From the NCBI GenBank assembly GCA_014058105.1, contig JACGCM010002840.1:310001-374000 (forward strand): a stretch of 64,000 bases of DNA, read 5' to 3'. A program made the translations under genes and the position numbers. This document shows positions 22,000-32,241 of the stretch, piece after piece (the stretch's first letter is position 1; every line of letters begins with the position of its first letter). The notes beneath the pieces were generated by a model, which had not been told where the DNA came from, searched no databases, and worked only from the letters and a program-made list of their open reading frames with translations. Origin of the DNA: Kingdonia uniflora. Lineage: Eukaryota; Streptophyta; Magnoliopsida; Ranunculales; Circaeasteraceae.

Positions 22000-22950
22000 A
22001 TCTTGAGATATCGAGCTTCTGTACCGAAGACTCCTGCCAGATAGGCGAGGGAATCAGAATGTATGTTTTCTCTGCACGGTAAATGTTCAATAGTAATCTT
22101 CATAAATCTGCATGTGCATTCTGTCGGCTACTGCTGCTGCATAATCGATCCTCTTTCTGTTCTTCTGAAATTTTTCTTTATAATGGTTCATAATGAGCAA
22201 AGAGTCCGTATACATAGATAATTCGGGAACTCTTATATTGAGAACCATATCGAGACTGTGAATCATTGCTTCGTATTTAGCCTCATTGTTGGTATCTTCA
22301 AAATTGAGTCTAATTGCTTTTTTGATTCTATCATTGGAAGGTGTGATAAGTGGGATTCTGATGCCTGTTCCTATAGGTTCGAAAGATCTATCAGTTAAAA
22401 GATGCCATCCCTTTTAAGTTATGTAGTCTGACTTTTTTTTGAACTGTTCTTCATTAGTATTCGTACTGTCTTCTTCCCAGTCAGGATTTTCTGCCGGGAA
22501 GTTGGCAAGAAAAATCTGCTACTGCTTGACTTTTTTCATTATGTCATGGCTCAAAACGGATGTCATGTTCGCCAAGAGTGACCGACCATTGTTGTACTCG
22601 TCTAGATTTTTCTCGTTTGTATAAGATCTCTCGCAAATGGTAATTTGTCATTACTCGAACTGAGTAGGCTTAAAAATACTGCTTCAATTTTTGTGACGTG
22701 TATACGAGAGCTAAGAGAAGTTTCTCGATCTTGTTATATCGAGTTTCTGCTGGAGTGAGAGTTTTGCTGATGAAGTAGACAGGTTTCTCTGTCCTTTCAT
22801 CAAGTCAAATGAGAACATAACTAAATGATTCGTTGATAACTGCAAGATATATTGTGAGTTCTTCCCCTTCGTTAGGTGTACTCATCACTGATGGGGTACC
22901 CAAGTAATGTTTGAGCTCCTGAAATGCTGCTTCACACTCTACTGTCTACT
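22000..22950 (-). pseudogene. RNase H remnant of the Tat-like element
   Basis: Coding similarity starts with a YYISKTLTPAETRYNKIEK-like tether at about 22780-22720. The plant gypsy RNase H region follows (NEAKYEAMIHSLDMVL near 22285-22240, MYTDSLL at about 22215) and the downstream tail IEHLPCRENIHSDSLAYLAG (about 22095-22035). This duplicated RNase H arrangement (RT-associated plus a second one) would fit Tat elements, but I cannot separate two domains reliably here. Several stops. Confidence 0.6.
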
Positions 22951-22999
22951 CGATCTCAAGATCCTTTTTAAACTTCTTTTTTGTTGTTCCTTCACTCAA

Positions 23000-24000
23000 T
23001 ATGTTAAATAACCATCAACATTGGTCTGAAGACTTTAAGACAAAACGATTTATTGTAGCAATCTTGTCTGCTTACTTCTGTACGTCTTTCATTATTTTTT
23101 GAGAAGGTATAGACAATAGTGCGCAAATACGATCCGGATCAGCTTCTATACCTAGCTTATTGATCAAATGTCCTAATAATTTTCCTGACTGGACCCCGAA
23201 CTGGCATTTGTTAGGGCTGATGTTATCTTGTAAAAATAGATAATGCCAAAAGTAGTGTGTTAATCTGTAATATGGTTTTCCTTCTTAAGGCTTTTACACA
23301 ACATATCATCAATGTAGACTTCCATCATTTTTCCAAGGTAATCTTTGAACATCTATGTCATCAATCGCTGATAAGTGGCTCCAGTATTCTTGAGACCATA
23401 TTCTATATTGAAAGTTATTTTTTCTTGATCATCAGATAGTAAAGGTATTTGATTGTACCCTGAAACGGCATCCATCATGGACAGAAGTTCGTATCCTGTA
23501 ATAGAATCAAGAGATGGTTTATGATAGGAAGTAAAAAACTATCCTTTGGGGTATGCTTGTTGAGGTCCGTGAAATCCACGCATACTCTGATCTGGCCATT
23601 CTTCTTTGGTACTGCTATAATGTTTGAGATCCATTCTGGATTATTAGTTTTTCAGATAAAATCAACTTCAATGAGCTTATCAATTTCTCTGTTGGCTTCT
23701 TCACAAAGTCTTGATGCTAGAGTCCTCTGCTTCTATTTAACAACTTTAGCTTTATCTTTTAAATTGAGCTTGTGGCAGGCCAGATTGGGATCGATGCCTG
23801 GCATTTTGTACAAAGTCCAAGCGAAGACATCACTATTGCCTTTAAGGAACTGGATAAGAGTATCTCATTCTATTGTAAGTAGAAGGGTGCTAATATATGT
23901 TCCTCGCTTGTCCCTACTGATTTCTATGTATTATGCGATTTTTGCGCTTGGCAGCTGGCTTTCTGTAGAGTTTACTATGAAGTTTTTTATAATGTTCCCT
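23000..24000 (-). pseudogene. Reverse transcriptase remnant of the Tat-like element
   Basis: Landmarks on the - strand are REIDKLIEVDFI (about 23695-23660), PEWISNIIAVPKKNGQIRVCVDF (about 23645-23575), TDLNKHTPKD (23570-23540) and the catalytic EVYIDDML motif (about 23315-23290). It is interrupted by stops (for example just after the VDFI segment) and frame changes. The family copies element RNA into DNA. Confidence 0.75.
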
Positions 24001-24059
24001 TCTGTCTTCTATAATTGCCATGAGAGCTATGGCTGTGACGGCTCTTATTTGATGGCAAA

Positions 24060-24540
24060 AGAGTTTTGGCATGCTTAAGCTAGCTTCTTGCTTCCTTTAA
24101 TTTCGTAAATACCGCCCTCCTATTCAAATTGCAGTGCCAAATGATAGGTCGATAAAATAGCTCGCATGTTATGTGACCAGCAACGTCCCATGATGCCCTA
24201 ATAGCAGGATTTTGAATTGATTACATAAAAGACAATGTCAACTGTTGTTGGTCCTGCTGTATAGGAATTATTATCTTTCCTACACGTTCTTCTATAGAAC
24301 CATTGAATCCATAGATATCAATGTTGCTGGGCTGCACCTTATCGGCCAGTCCCATCTGATCTATCATGCTTTAAAAAAGTTATTCGATTGTACTACCAGT
24401 ATCTATCATCATCATGTGAAGGACCACATTTCTCATTTTTAACATGATCACCAAAGCATCATGGTGAGGATAGTTGACATGACGAACATCACAGTCATCA
24501 TGGTGAGGATAGTGGTAAATAGTCTGTGTGACTACTGCCT
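24060..24540 (-). pseudogene. Aspartic protease region of the Tat-like element
   Basis: The active-site motif MMIDTGSTIE is at about 24405-24375, followed by a MIDQMGL segment. A conserved block (SKSCYYGIMGRCWSHNM, about 24215-24165) corresponds to the flap/second half of gypsy proteases. Upstream, NYPHHDALVI-like sequence is typical of the linker before plant gypsy proteases. Sequence upstream of about 24560 no longer matches. Confidence 0.6.
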
Positions 24541-24589
24541 ACCTGGTGTTTGATCAAAGTTTGTTTTTTTTTTCTTCTTCCACAATAAA

Positions 24590-25062
24590 GTCTGATAAAG
24601 AATTGAATGAACAAGTTGACGAGGAGAACCAAATACAGGAGGGTAGAGCCAAGAAGGGTACTTCAAATGCTAAAAATTATACCTCTCGGTGTACAGGTTT
24701 GGGACTTCACAAAATGTTTGCAACTCTACCTGAAGAGGAGAAGGATGTTCTTCATGCCATCTTCTTTGCACCCTTACTACTGATTGATCTATAGTGATGA
24801 TGTCGACGTTGGTTGAAGAAATATTCGATCGTCATCTCGATGATATGAAGTTCCAATATGGGGAGACGATAATTCAGATGAAGCTTATTCATGTTTGCCA
24901 GATTTTGGGGTTACGTGTCTTGCCTATTACAAACGAGTTTTTAATTGTTGATCTTGAGCATATGATGAATTTTAGAATGAGGCAATTCTTCAAGAAGAAG
25001 AATACATATGAGTTGAAGGAAATTGATGATGCTTTAAAACAGGCAAAATAGGAAAGACATCA
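24590..25062 (+). pseudogene. Ulp1-type gene, first recognisable exon
   Basis: A polypyrimidine tract ending in ATAAAG leads into SDKELNEQVDEENQ, then TGLGLHKMFATLPEEEKDVL and, after a stop/frame slip at 24793-24800, VEEIFDRHLDDMKFQYG and ELKEIDDALKQAK. A donor (CATCAG|GTAAGG) follows near 25063. The unit has the feel of the cysteine-containing N-terminal helper region of plant DUF1985/Ulp1 proteins. Confidence 0.5.
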
Positions 25063-25212
25063 GGGTAAGGCTCTAATTTATCATTTGTGCTGTATTTTTT
25101 ATCATCGCCTTCAATGTATTTCTCACCCCTCCAATATTTGTATTGTATTTTCCATTTTGGCTTATTATATTCTAAGGTTCTTATCATTACATTGTGTTAT
25201 TTTATTTTGTAG

Positions 25213-25735
25213 AAGATGTTCTTCGATTAAATTTGTTAAAAATTATACTATCCTTTCTCCTCCCGAACATGGGGAGAAACATTTAGGTAAAGTATGTTGA
25301 TCTGGTAGGTAATCTACAGCAGTTCAATAGATTCCCCTGGGGTGAACAAGTCTATAATTTCTTGTGGAGGCAAATAATGGAGTTTGCCAAATATCGATCG
25401 GCCGCTAATAAAAAATTAGATAAAGCTTTATCACTCCACGGATGTACCTGGGTGTTGATGATATGAAATTTTCTTTCTATTCCCATCCTGAAGTTTCCAA
25501 GAATTGAGGAATCCATACATTTGTTCCCTAAGCTACTGGGATGGAGGATGACATCCTTTAAGCGTCGCCAAATTGTGACGTTTAAATTTGTTTTTGTTAA
25601 CCCCAATTTACTAGTAATAGCTATGAGGCCCTTTGCGACTGACATGCAACAAGATTTTATGCAAGAGGCCATGGTAATCTTCCATTCTTTATATGGTTTT
25701 GATTCATTTTTTTGCTTCTTTGTCATTTAATTTAT
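25213..25735 (+). pseudogene. DUF1985-like exon
   Basis: The exon follows an acceptor (TTTTGTAG). The frame VLRLNLLKIILSFLL continues through one stop to VKYVDLVGNLQQFNRFPWG and QVYNFLWRQIMEFAK, then, after another stop, PRIEESIHLFPKLLGWRM and FVFVNPN. The Asn-Arg-Phe-Pro-Trp-Gly core and the following LGW are characteristic of DUF1985. Donor-like GTAATC at 25672. Confidence 0.6.
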
Positions 25736-27299
25736 GTTTCCTATCATTTTATTTGTTTAGTTTTGGCATTTTGTATTCTCTTCTTGACATTTGTTAGATT
25801 TTTCTGTCATTATGAAGTTCTTTTTTGATATTTGTTGTATGCCTATTATCATTGTTATAGTATTTCCTATCATTTCTAAGTTTCTCTTTGTCATCGTCAT
25901 CTTTTTGAATATTTCAGAGAAATCAAATCAAAGCTCCTGCAATCGGCGCTACGCCTGCAATCAAACCACATGCAGTCAGTGCACCTGCAATAGGTAGCAA
26001 TTCTTCTGCCACTGAGATCGGAGCTGTAGTGGTTAGGATATGCTCCTAGTTGGAGGAGCATGGAAAAATGTTGCACAATCATGGTAAAATGTTGGATTGA
26101 ATTTCGATGTCTACTGTGGGAGATACTTCACTCCTTGGGCAGTACCAGTTCTCTACTCCTGAGAAAACCACAAAACGCAAGCGAGAAGGAGGCAATGAGA
26201 AAGAAGATGGGAAAAGGAAGAAGGCGAAGCTGAGAACAAAAAAAGGTAAGGGAGAATGGCATAAGAAGCTGAAGAAGCTGATGTGCCCAACAAGAAGAAA
26301 AAGGTTGAACGCTTGAAGAGAGAAGCTTTTACTGATGATCAATTTGATCATGTGCCACTGATCTAGTTAAAAACCTTAATCCCCAAGATCCCCAGGAAGG
26401 GCTTGGCTAATGGAGTGCCAAGGAAGAAACGGGTAAAATTCCCTAAACTTGAGAATATTCAATCAATTGCCAATAATTTGCTTCTGCAAGTTACGTCTGG
26501 AATGGGATTGGAGGTGGTAAATTATTTAATGGTAGATGATGATGTTGAAGTTGGGAGGGAAGTAAATTTTAATGCTATATCATCCAAATATGGTGGTGAT
26601 CTTCTAGAGGTATCATCCGTTTGCTACTTATCATTTATATGGTTTTATTTGACATTTGTTTTTAAAACAATTTGCATTTATTTTATTAACTTTATCATTT
26701 TATTTAGAAGTCTGTCATTTGTTCAGGATATTTTGGCATTTGTGAGGTTGTCTTTGTCATTCTCTTTTCTAGAATTTTCATTTTTTCTGATGTCTTTGTT
26801 TATTTTATTTGTTGTATGTAAAGTGAAAGATGGGTGATGAAAAAGATAATGATGATAAGAAAGATGTAGAGGAGAATGTTAAATCTGAAGAAAAACAACC
26901 TCAAGTGCTGAAGAAGAAGAAGTTCAAGAGGTATTTATTTATCTAACATTTGTTTTGGGCTATTAATCATATTTGTTGCTACCCATTGTTTGTTCATTTA
27001 ATTTTACCATTCGTAGTATGTATATCCTATTTTACAGATGGGAGAATCGAAGAATGGTGATGAGAAAGTTGATAATGTTCAGAAAGATGGTGAGGTGGAA
27101 GAATTTAAAGAAGTGTAACCTCAAGTTGCTGAAGAAGAGGATTCAGAACCACCAACTGTAGTGGTATATTATAATAAAAAAAAAGATGAGGTATTTGTTG
27201 AATTAGAGGATTCATAACCTCAAGTTATGTATTGATCTATCCATACAATTTTTTTTAATTTGTTTCTTCTTTAACCTTTCTTGTATGTACAGACTATGG

Positions 27300-27860
27300 T
27301 GGTTACAGAGGTAGCAAAAATTAAAATAGTATTTTTCAACCAGGAGGAAGTTGTTGGTAAAGCTTATCAGGCAACTTATCATTTATTTGTTGTCGACTTC
27401 TCATTTTCTTTTTTTGTTTTGTCATATCTTGTATCACTCTTATTATTTGTAGTCTGTTTATTTATAGGCTAGTGTTAACCAAACAACAACTGTATTTGTT
27501 GAGGAATAGACTCTGGAGGTTGAAAAAGCTGAAGATGAAGCTAGTCAGGTAACTTATTTGTTCTTTACTGGTAACTTCTCATTTGCTTCTTTAATTTTTC
27601 CATATCTTGCTTCACTCTTATCATTTGTAGTTTGTTTATTTACAGGCTAGTGCAGACCAAATAACTGCTGTATCTGTCGAGGAACATACTATAGAGGTTG
27701 CACAAACTGAAGTAGTAATCTCCTACCGGGAGGAAGATGTTAGTGAAGCTAGTTAGGTAACTTATCATTTCTTTGCTGGTAACTTCACATTTTCTTCTAT
27801 TTATTTTCCTATATCTTGTATCACTCTTATCATTTGTAGTCTATTTATTTATAGAGTAAA
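27300..27860 (+). repeat. Tandemly triplicated exon-intron unit
   Basis: Three successive units each contain a short acidic exon (Val/Glu-rich, around VVTEVA, VFVEEXT and VSVEEHT) and an intron. The intron starts G(T/C)AACTTAT, contains ATATCTTG(T/C)(A/T)TCACTCTTAT and ends TTTATTTATAG or TTTATTTACAG. Introns start at about 27366, 27550 and 27757, so the units are 184 and 207 bp. The first unit's donor is GCAA rather than GTAA. Confidence 0.8.
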
Positions 27861-28610
27861 GAGATTAAAGAAGAGGTAGAATAGAATAAAGAGGAGGTGG
27901 CTGAAGGCAAGGATGATGATGATAGAAATTCATAGAATAAACCAGACCTTAAGCAAGTAATAAAAGAAATGGTTGTTGACCAGACAAATATATAAAGTAC
28001 TTTTAAACTAAACAACTGGTTTATTACTCAATCTCATGTAATAAGCACATTTAAATTTTATTTTCTTATTTTTACATATCTGTTCTAACTTGTTTTAATG
28101 GAGTCAAAAATAGATGTCGCCTTAAAGAAGAGGCATGCACTAACTGAGGAAGAAATTAATAAAAAAGCCTTCAAAATGGCTTATCAAATAAACCAATTGC
28201 ATGCCCACCTTGACGAGCTTCATCCGGGAGTGTTATTAGAATCTTTTATTCACAGACCCATCTCCCAGGATGAGAAAAACTAGGTAAACCAAGTCTGGTC
28301 ACTAAGGAAAGATGAATTATCTCCCGAAGCTAAGAAGGATAACATGAGTACCTATATGAGGATAGGTGAAGAAACTACTTGCCTTAATGTTCTCTACACC
28401 TTATATCCAAATCAATGGTTAGACAATAAGGTATTTATTTCATTTATTTCTTTTCCTCTGTCATTTTTATAAGAGTCACTTCCATTTATTTTTACATTTT
28501 CTGTCATTATTCGTTTGCACTTTATCATTAGTTTAGTCTTTTTTGTCATTTGTAATATTGAACTTTATCATTTTTGTTATCTAATTTGTCATTTTCATTT
28601 TCCTGTTCAG

Positions 28611-29338
28611 GCCTTTGATGTGTACATTAAATCCCTGATTCAATATTTAAACATACAACATCGTGCCCGCCCAGAAAAAGAAAGGATTGTGTTGGCAGAT
28701 ATTTTTGCCTGTCAATATATTGGCAGGGCTTTCAATGTCTGCACTCATAATATTTCCTCTCCAGAAGGTGTGGAACTGAAGACGAAATTAATTTGGGAAC
28801 AAATTACATCTATGCAATGTGATCAGACATTTTTTAATTGCATCTATCGAGGAGATTTAAAAGTGGTTAATTCAAAATTAATACTCATTCCCTGGAATAT
28901 CAATAATAGCAACTGGGTCCTTTGTGCTGTGTTCTTTAAGGCAAGAAAAATATGCATCTGCGATTCAATGGCAGATTTAAAAATTGCAAATGCACGAAGG
29001 AGGAAGAAGTTATCACCTGGACACCAGCTTATTGATGTTCAGATATCAACGATCATCCCAAAAAGGTAAATATGGAGAGATTTTGCTGATCGCAGCAGTC
29101 CACCTACTGGTTCAGAGGTAAATGATTATGGTCTAAACTCTTAATGGACAACTCATTTTGAGAAATGTCCAATACAGCCAAATGGTAATGACTGCGGGGT
29201 CTATGTGCTTGTCTTTATGGATAATCTCCTAAGGGGGATGAAATTTCCAGATCTCATAAACGGTGATGAATGTCGTTACACAATTGCATATGACATATTG
29301 AGGCTGGGAGTTGAGCCGGAGGAGATTTTGAAACTTTG
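28611..29338 (+). pseudogene. Ulp1/C48 peptidase catalytic domain
   Basis: The exon begins after TTCAG (about 28610) with AFDVYIKSLIQYLN. It carries the IPWNINNSNWVLCAV segment where active C48 peptidases have His-Trp, then CICDSM supplying the Asp, and NGNDCGVYVLVFMDNLLRG supplying the Cys with the oxyanion Gln just before (IQPNGNDCG). The His position is AAC (Asn). A stop at 29067 and another near 29142 lie between Asp and Cys. The end GVEPEEILKL and TGA at 29336-29338 look like a genuine C-terminus. SUMO-peptidase activity is not expected. Confidence 0.75.
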
Positions 29339-29759
29339 ATATCCATTTTGTTATTGTAATATGTATAATTTCTATAATTTTGTAAAGATATAGCAAGTAA
29401 TATCATTCATTTATATAATCTTTATCATTTGTTATATCTTCTTTGTCTTTCATATAGTACATAATTGCTAAAATGGTTAGTCTGTATAGTTAGATTATTA
29501 TTAATTTTTTATTTCTTATGTAAGATTTGGTATTTGTTATCATAGATTTGTCATTTGTTATATGTGATTTGGCATTTGTTATAGGATATTTGTCATTTTT
29601 ATATATGATTTGGTATTGGTTATCTGATATTTTTTATTTGTTATCTATGATATATCATTCGTTATATATTATTTGTTTTATAGATTTGTCATTTGTTATA
29701 CAAGATTCTTTATTTGTTGACTGACATTTGTCATTTATTATCCATGATTTTTCATTTGT

Positions 29760-29985
29760 AAGAGCAACTCTAACAGCATGGTATGCTATACTTTTCACAT
29801 ATTTATGCAGAAAACCCTACTTGGAGAGTGGCATGTTCATACTACTTTTGTGGCTCCCCTTCAAATATTTTTTCTCTTCCTTTCATTTCTCTCTCTAATA
29901 AAGGAACATTATGGGTCCCAATTTTTAATAAAAATCTTTTCTCTTTCACATAAAAATTTGGCGAGAAATTTCTTGGACCAAGTAG
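29760..29985. mobile_element. Possible small insertion (MITE-like) within the repeat arm
   Basis: About 225 bp starting GAGCAACTCTAACAGCATGG breaks the TTTGTCATTTG pattern, which resumes at about 29990. The start resembles ends often seen in plant MITEs. I could not pair it with a matching inverted end, so this is tentative. Confidence 0.25.
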
Positions 29986-30085
29986 ACAATAATTTATCAT
30001 TTGTTATTTGTTATTTGTTGGCCTTGATTTGTGGGTATCAATAATTTATCATTTGTTGACCATAATTTGTCATTTGTTAGCTATT

Positions 30086-30090
30086 TATGG
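30086..30090. repeat. Target-site duplication TATGG, left
   Basis: TATGG directly precedes the LTR start TGTAGTGTCC at 30091. The same five bases directly follow the last LTR end GTGACA at 58463. Joining the flanks restores the CTAT-TATGG-TCTATTTGG sequence found in the neighbouring 150-bp repeat units. Confidence 0.9.
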
Positions 30091-30404
30091 TGTAGTGTCC
30101 CAATTTTTTTTCATTATTATTTATTTTATTTTATTGTTTTTATTATTTATTCTTATTTTATTTTATTTGGTTACTTATCATTTTTTCATTCATACATCAT
30201 ACCATACGCATTCTTATTCATATCGTACATCTTGTTGTTTCATCCCATTTCTCTTATCAAGGTTTTGGAGTTAGATTCCCTTTTCATGCTTTTGGTGGTT
30301 TTGGTGGTTGGGCAGAGGAGTTTGTTGCTGTTGTTTCCTCGGGAGGCCCGTAGTGGCTTGTTATTGTTGTTGTTGTTGTTTTATTTTTGTCCGGGGTGGT
30401 GTGA

Positions 30405-30431
30405 CCCCCGGGGATCTCGTGATCCCGGGGG
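30405..30431 (+). promoter_or_regulatory. GC-rich hairpin in LTR
   Basis: CCCCCGGGGATC and GATCCCGGGGG flank a four-base loop (TCGT), giving a strong stem with one bulge just after a GTT-repeat. The equivalent places in LTR 3 (about 56276-56301) and, inverted, in the nested element (about 42090-42110 and 49337-49365) keep partial or complete versions. It could be an RNA structure in the leader or the polyadenylation region. Confidence 0.6.
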
Positions 30432-30465
30432 AAGCCTTGTGCTTTTCTAGTTTTGTCAAAGTCGT

Positions 30466-30710
30466 TCGAGTGTCATTTGTAATCGTTCGAACGAGTTGAC
30501 ATGTCCCCTGGAATTTTTGTCTTTGAGGGTGGTTCGTTCGAACGACTTCCTGTCCCATTCGAATGAGTCGATTGACCTCCTGGAATTTGGCCTATGATCT
30601 CCTAGTCGTTCGAACGACTTCTGTGATCATTCGAACGACTTCTATGTCCTTCCGGTGACTTTCTTGTCCATTCAAACGACTCCCTTGTCGTTCAAACGAC
30701 TTGGCAGTTG
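30466..30710 (+). promoter_or_regulatory. Cluster of CGTTCGAACG palindromes in LTR
   Basis: About eight exact or one-mismatch copies of the palindrome CGTTCGAACG occur within 240 bp, usually followed by ACTTC or AGTTG. The cluster recurs in LTR 3 (about 56333-56555), in the nested element's LTRs (about 41815-42055 and 49065-49315), and, reduced, in LTR 2 (about 51430-51575). Retention in all LTRs suggests a bound or structural function in the U3 or leader. Confidence 0.65.
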
Positions 30711-32241
30711 TTTTTCCCCATTTTAGTTTTTATTTTCATTTCTCTTCATCTCTCTCTCATTTCTCCCTCTCACACTCTCTACTCACCCTCTCCCTCACTT
30801 ATCATCTCCTCCGTAGTGTTTGGCGCTGTTGTGGGTTGATTCTTCGCCAAGTTCATCGGTGAGTGTTTTCTCCTTTCTCCGCACTAATTCGTGATTTGAG
30901 TAATTCTAGTGTTTTGTGATTGTGGTCTGATTTGGGGTTTTCTAATTTTTGGAGTGCCTTGATGCAGGTGTTGGGTTGTTATGTTGGCGTGATTATCGTC
31001 GCGAGTTGACCTGTGGTTGTCGGGTACGGTTTGTTGGAGTTCCGGGTTTATCCTATGGAATTCGAGCCAGTTTATCAGGCGAGTATCCCTTCACTGCTAA
31101 GTTACTATACTAGATAACCTGTGTTAGTTAGAGTTATACATACTGGCATTGAGGTATTTATGATTGCTGTTAAGTATATTGTTCCGGTTGTTGCAATTGT
31201 TGATTTCATTATTGTCGTTTCCTATCCTTAGGCATATAAAATATGTTTCTCCTTGTCCCTTAGGAGGGTTTCTTTTGTGGGGCTTTTCTCTTGGGTTATG
31301 TTTGACTGTTGTGCTCCTGTCGGTGGTAAATTAGTCACTGTCCGTCTGTGCTTGGATGTCGTGACTGGTTAATTAGTCATTGTTAGCATCTGTGTTAGAT
31401 TATTGCCATTCTCTGAGGCAGGTGGTTATCCTGTGTGTGCTGGCCAGGTTATGGTTATTGGGTTAGGATCGTTTGCCCTCCTCTTGTCAAGGGTTATCCT
31501 GTGTGTGGGCCGTGGGGGCGGCTGTTGTGTTTTGATCATTAGGATCTGGTTTCGGTGTGAGTTTTTTTTATTCTTTTAACTTAACGGGATCGGATAAATA
31601 AACCAACTCTACGTCGGCTGAACCTCGATAGATTATCAGGATTCCTACATCGGGTTTAAATAGTAGGTGAGTCTCTAGGGACGGATACTATTGTGTCTAT
31701 TCACCCATCCGGGAGTATGGGATGGCATGAGACAGTCCTCTGGAACTGGGTCTTTTCATCGTAGGAACACTCTGTAGGTTGCAAAGCCCGGAACACTCTG
31801 ATCAAGAGCTAATATCTTTTAGACTGGTAGAGCTTGGACAAAAAATCGTACAATTGTATCCAATTGAGGTTTCGTTAAGGTTATTATGCATTAGCGGTTG
31901 ATCAGCCCACTCTATTGATTTATTAGTTCTAGTTCTTGGTTTCATAACATTCGCGTTAGGACAATTTAGCAGCATATCATCATCGCAACATATCATTTCC
32001 TCACTGTACTTTAGTATTCCTCTTTCATACTATTCTGTAGTTATATATATATTCCTCTACTCTACCCTTATAAATCTTTATACTTTAAATTATATTAAAT
32101 ATCTCATTCATCTCTTCTCTATCTCGGCACCTGCTAAATTAGTTTGTGGTTTAGCCTTTTTGGGTATTAGTGAGCTATGGTTTTGCTCACTCTAGCTTTG
32201 TTCCCCCCATTCAGAGGCAGATTAGTGCTGGTTTTCGATTT

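Larger units (their letters stand above)
13733..24560 (-). mobile_element. Decayed Ty3/gypsy element, Tat-like, with antisense gene
   Basis: The - strand carries, in reading order, aspartic protease (about 24.46-24.06 kb), reverse transcriptase (24.0-23.0), RNase H (22.9-22.0) and integrase (21.85-20.96). This is the gypsy order. Behind pol come the 45-bp repeats and then a multi-exon gene on the opposite strand with a Transposase_28-like domain. Extra antisense ORFs and hypervariable repeats between pol and the 3' LTR are known features of the Tat lineage. No LTR, gag or primer-binding site was found. The element is cut at about 24.56 kb where Ulp1-gene sequence begins, so its 5' part is missing. 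The left boundary is uncertain and could reach to 11 kb. Confidence 0.6.
24590..29338 (+). pseudogene. Transposon-type Ulp1 (C48) protease gene, multi-exon
   Basis: Exons can be followed at about 24590-25060, 25213-25730, 26079-26590 (Lys-rich), several short acidic exons at 26824-27960, 28098-28430 and 28611-29338. The second exon contains YVDLVGNLQQFNRFPWG, the hallmark of the DUF1985-type region that precedes Ulp1 domains in plant MULE-carried genes. The last exon is the Ulp1/C48 peptidase domain. These proteins look like SUMO-protease relatives taken up by transposons (Kaonashi-type MULEs are the known example). Stops at 24794, 25050, 27100, 29067 and others, and loss of a catalytic residue, make it a pseudogene. 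Introns are rich in TTATCATTTGT motifs. Confidence 0.7.
29390..30090 (+). repeat. Left arm (outer part) of the giant inverted repeat
   Basis: Starting about 50 bp after the Ulp1 stop, this stretch is built of TTTGTCATTTGTTAT-like motifs. Its first 200 bp (from TTTATATAATCTTTATCATTTG through AGTCTGTATAGTTAGATTATTATTAA to GGTATTTGTTATCAT) match the reverse complement of about 60780-61000 almost base for base. It is interrupted at 30090 by the retrotransposon block and resumes at 58464. Confidence 0.8.
30091..32241 (+). mobile_element. LTR 1 (5' LTR, 3' end deleted)
   Basis: It begins TGTAGTGTCCCAATTTTTT and follows LTR 3 and LTR 2 collinearly up to CAGAGGCAGATTAGTGCTGG at about 32235. It then jumps straight into gag sequence. 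The last 300 bp or so of the LTR, the PBS and the start of gag are missing. TATA-like TATATATATA at about 32043 is shared with the other LTRs. Confidence 0.85.

Noticed and set aside
29527..30044. + strand frames rich in Phe/Val/Ile (repeated DLSFVI)
   Set aside because: Translation of TTTGTCATTTGTTAT repeats; no gene sense.
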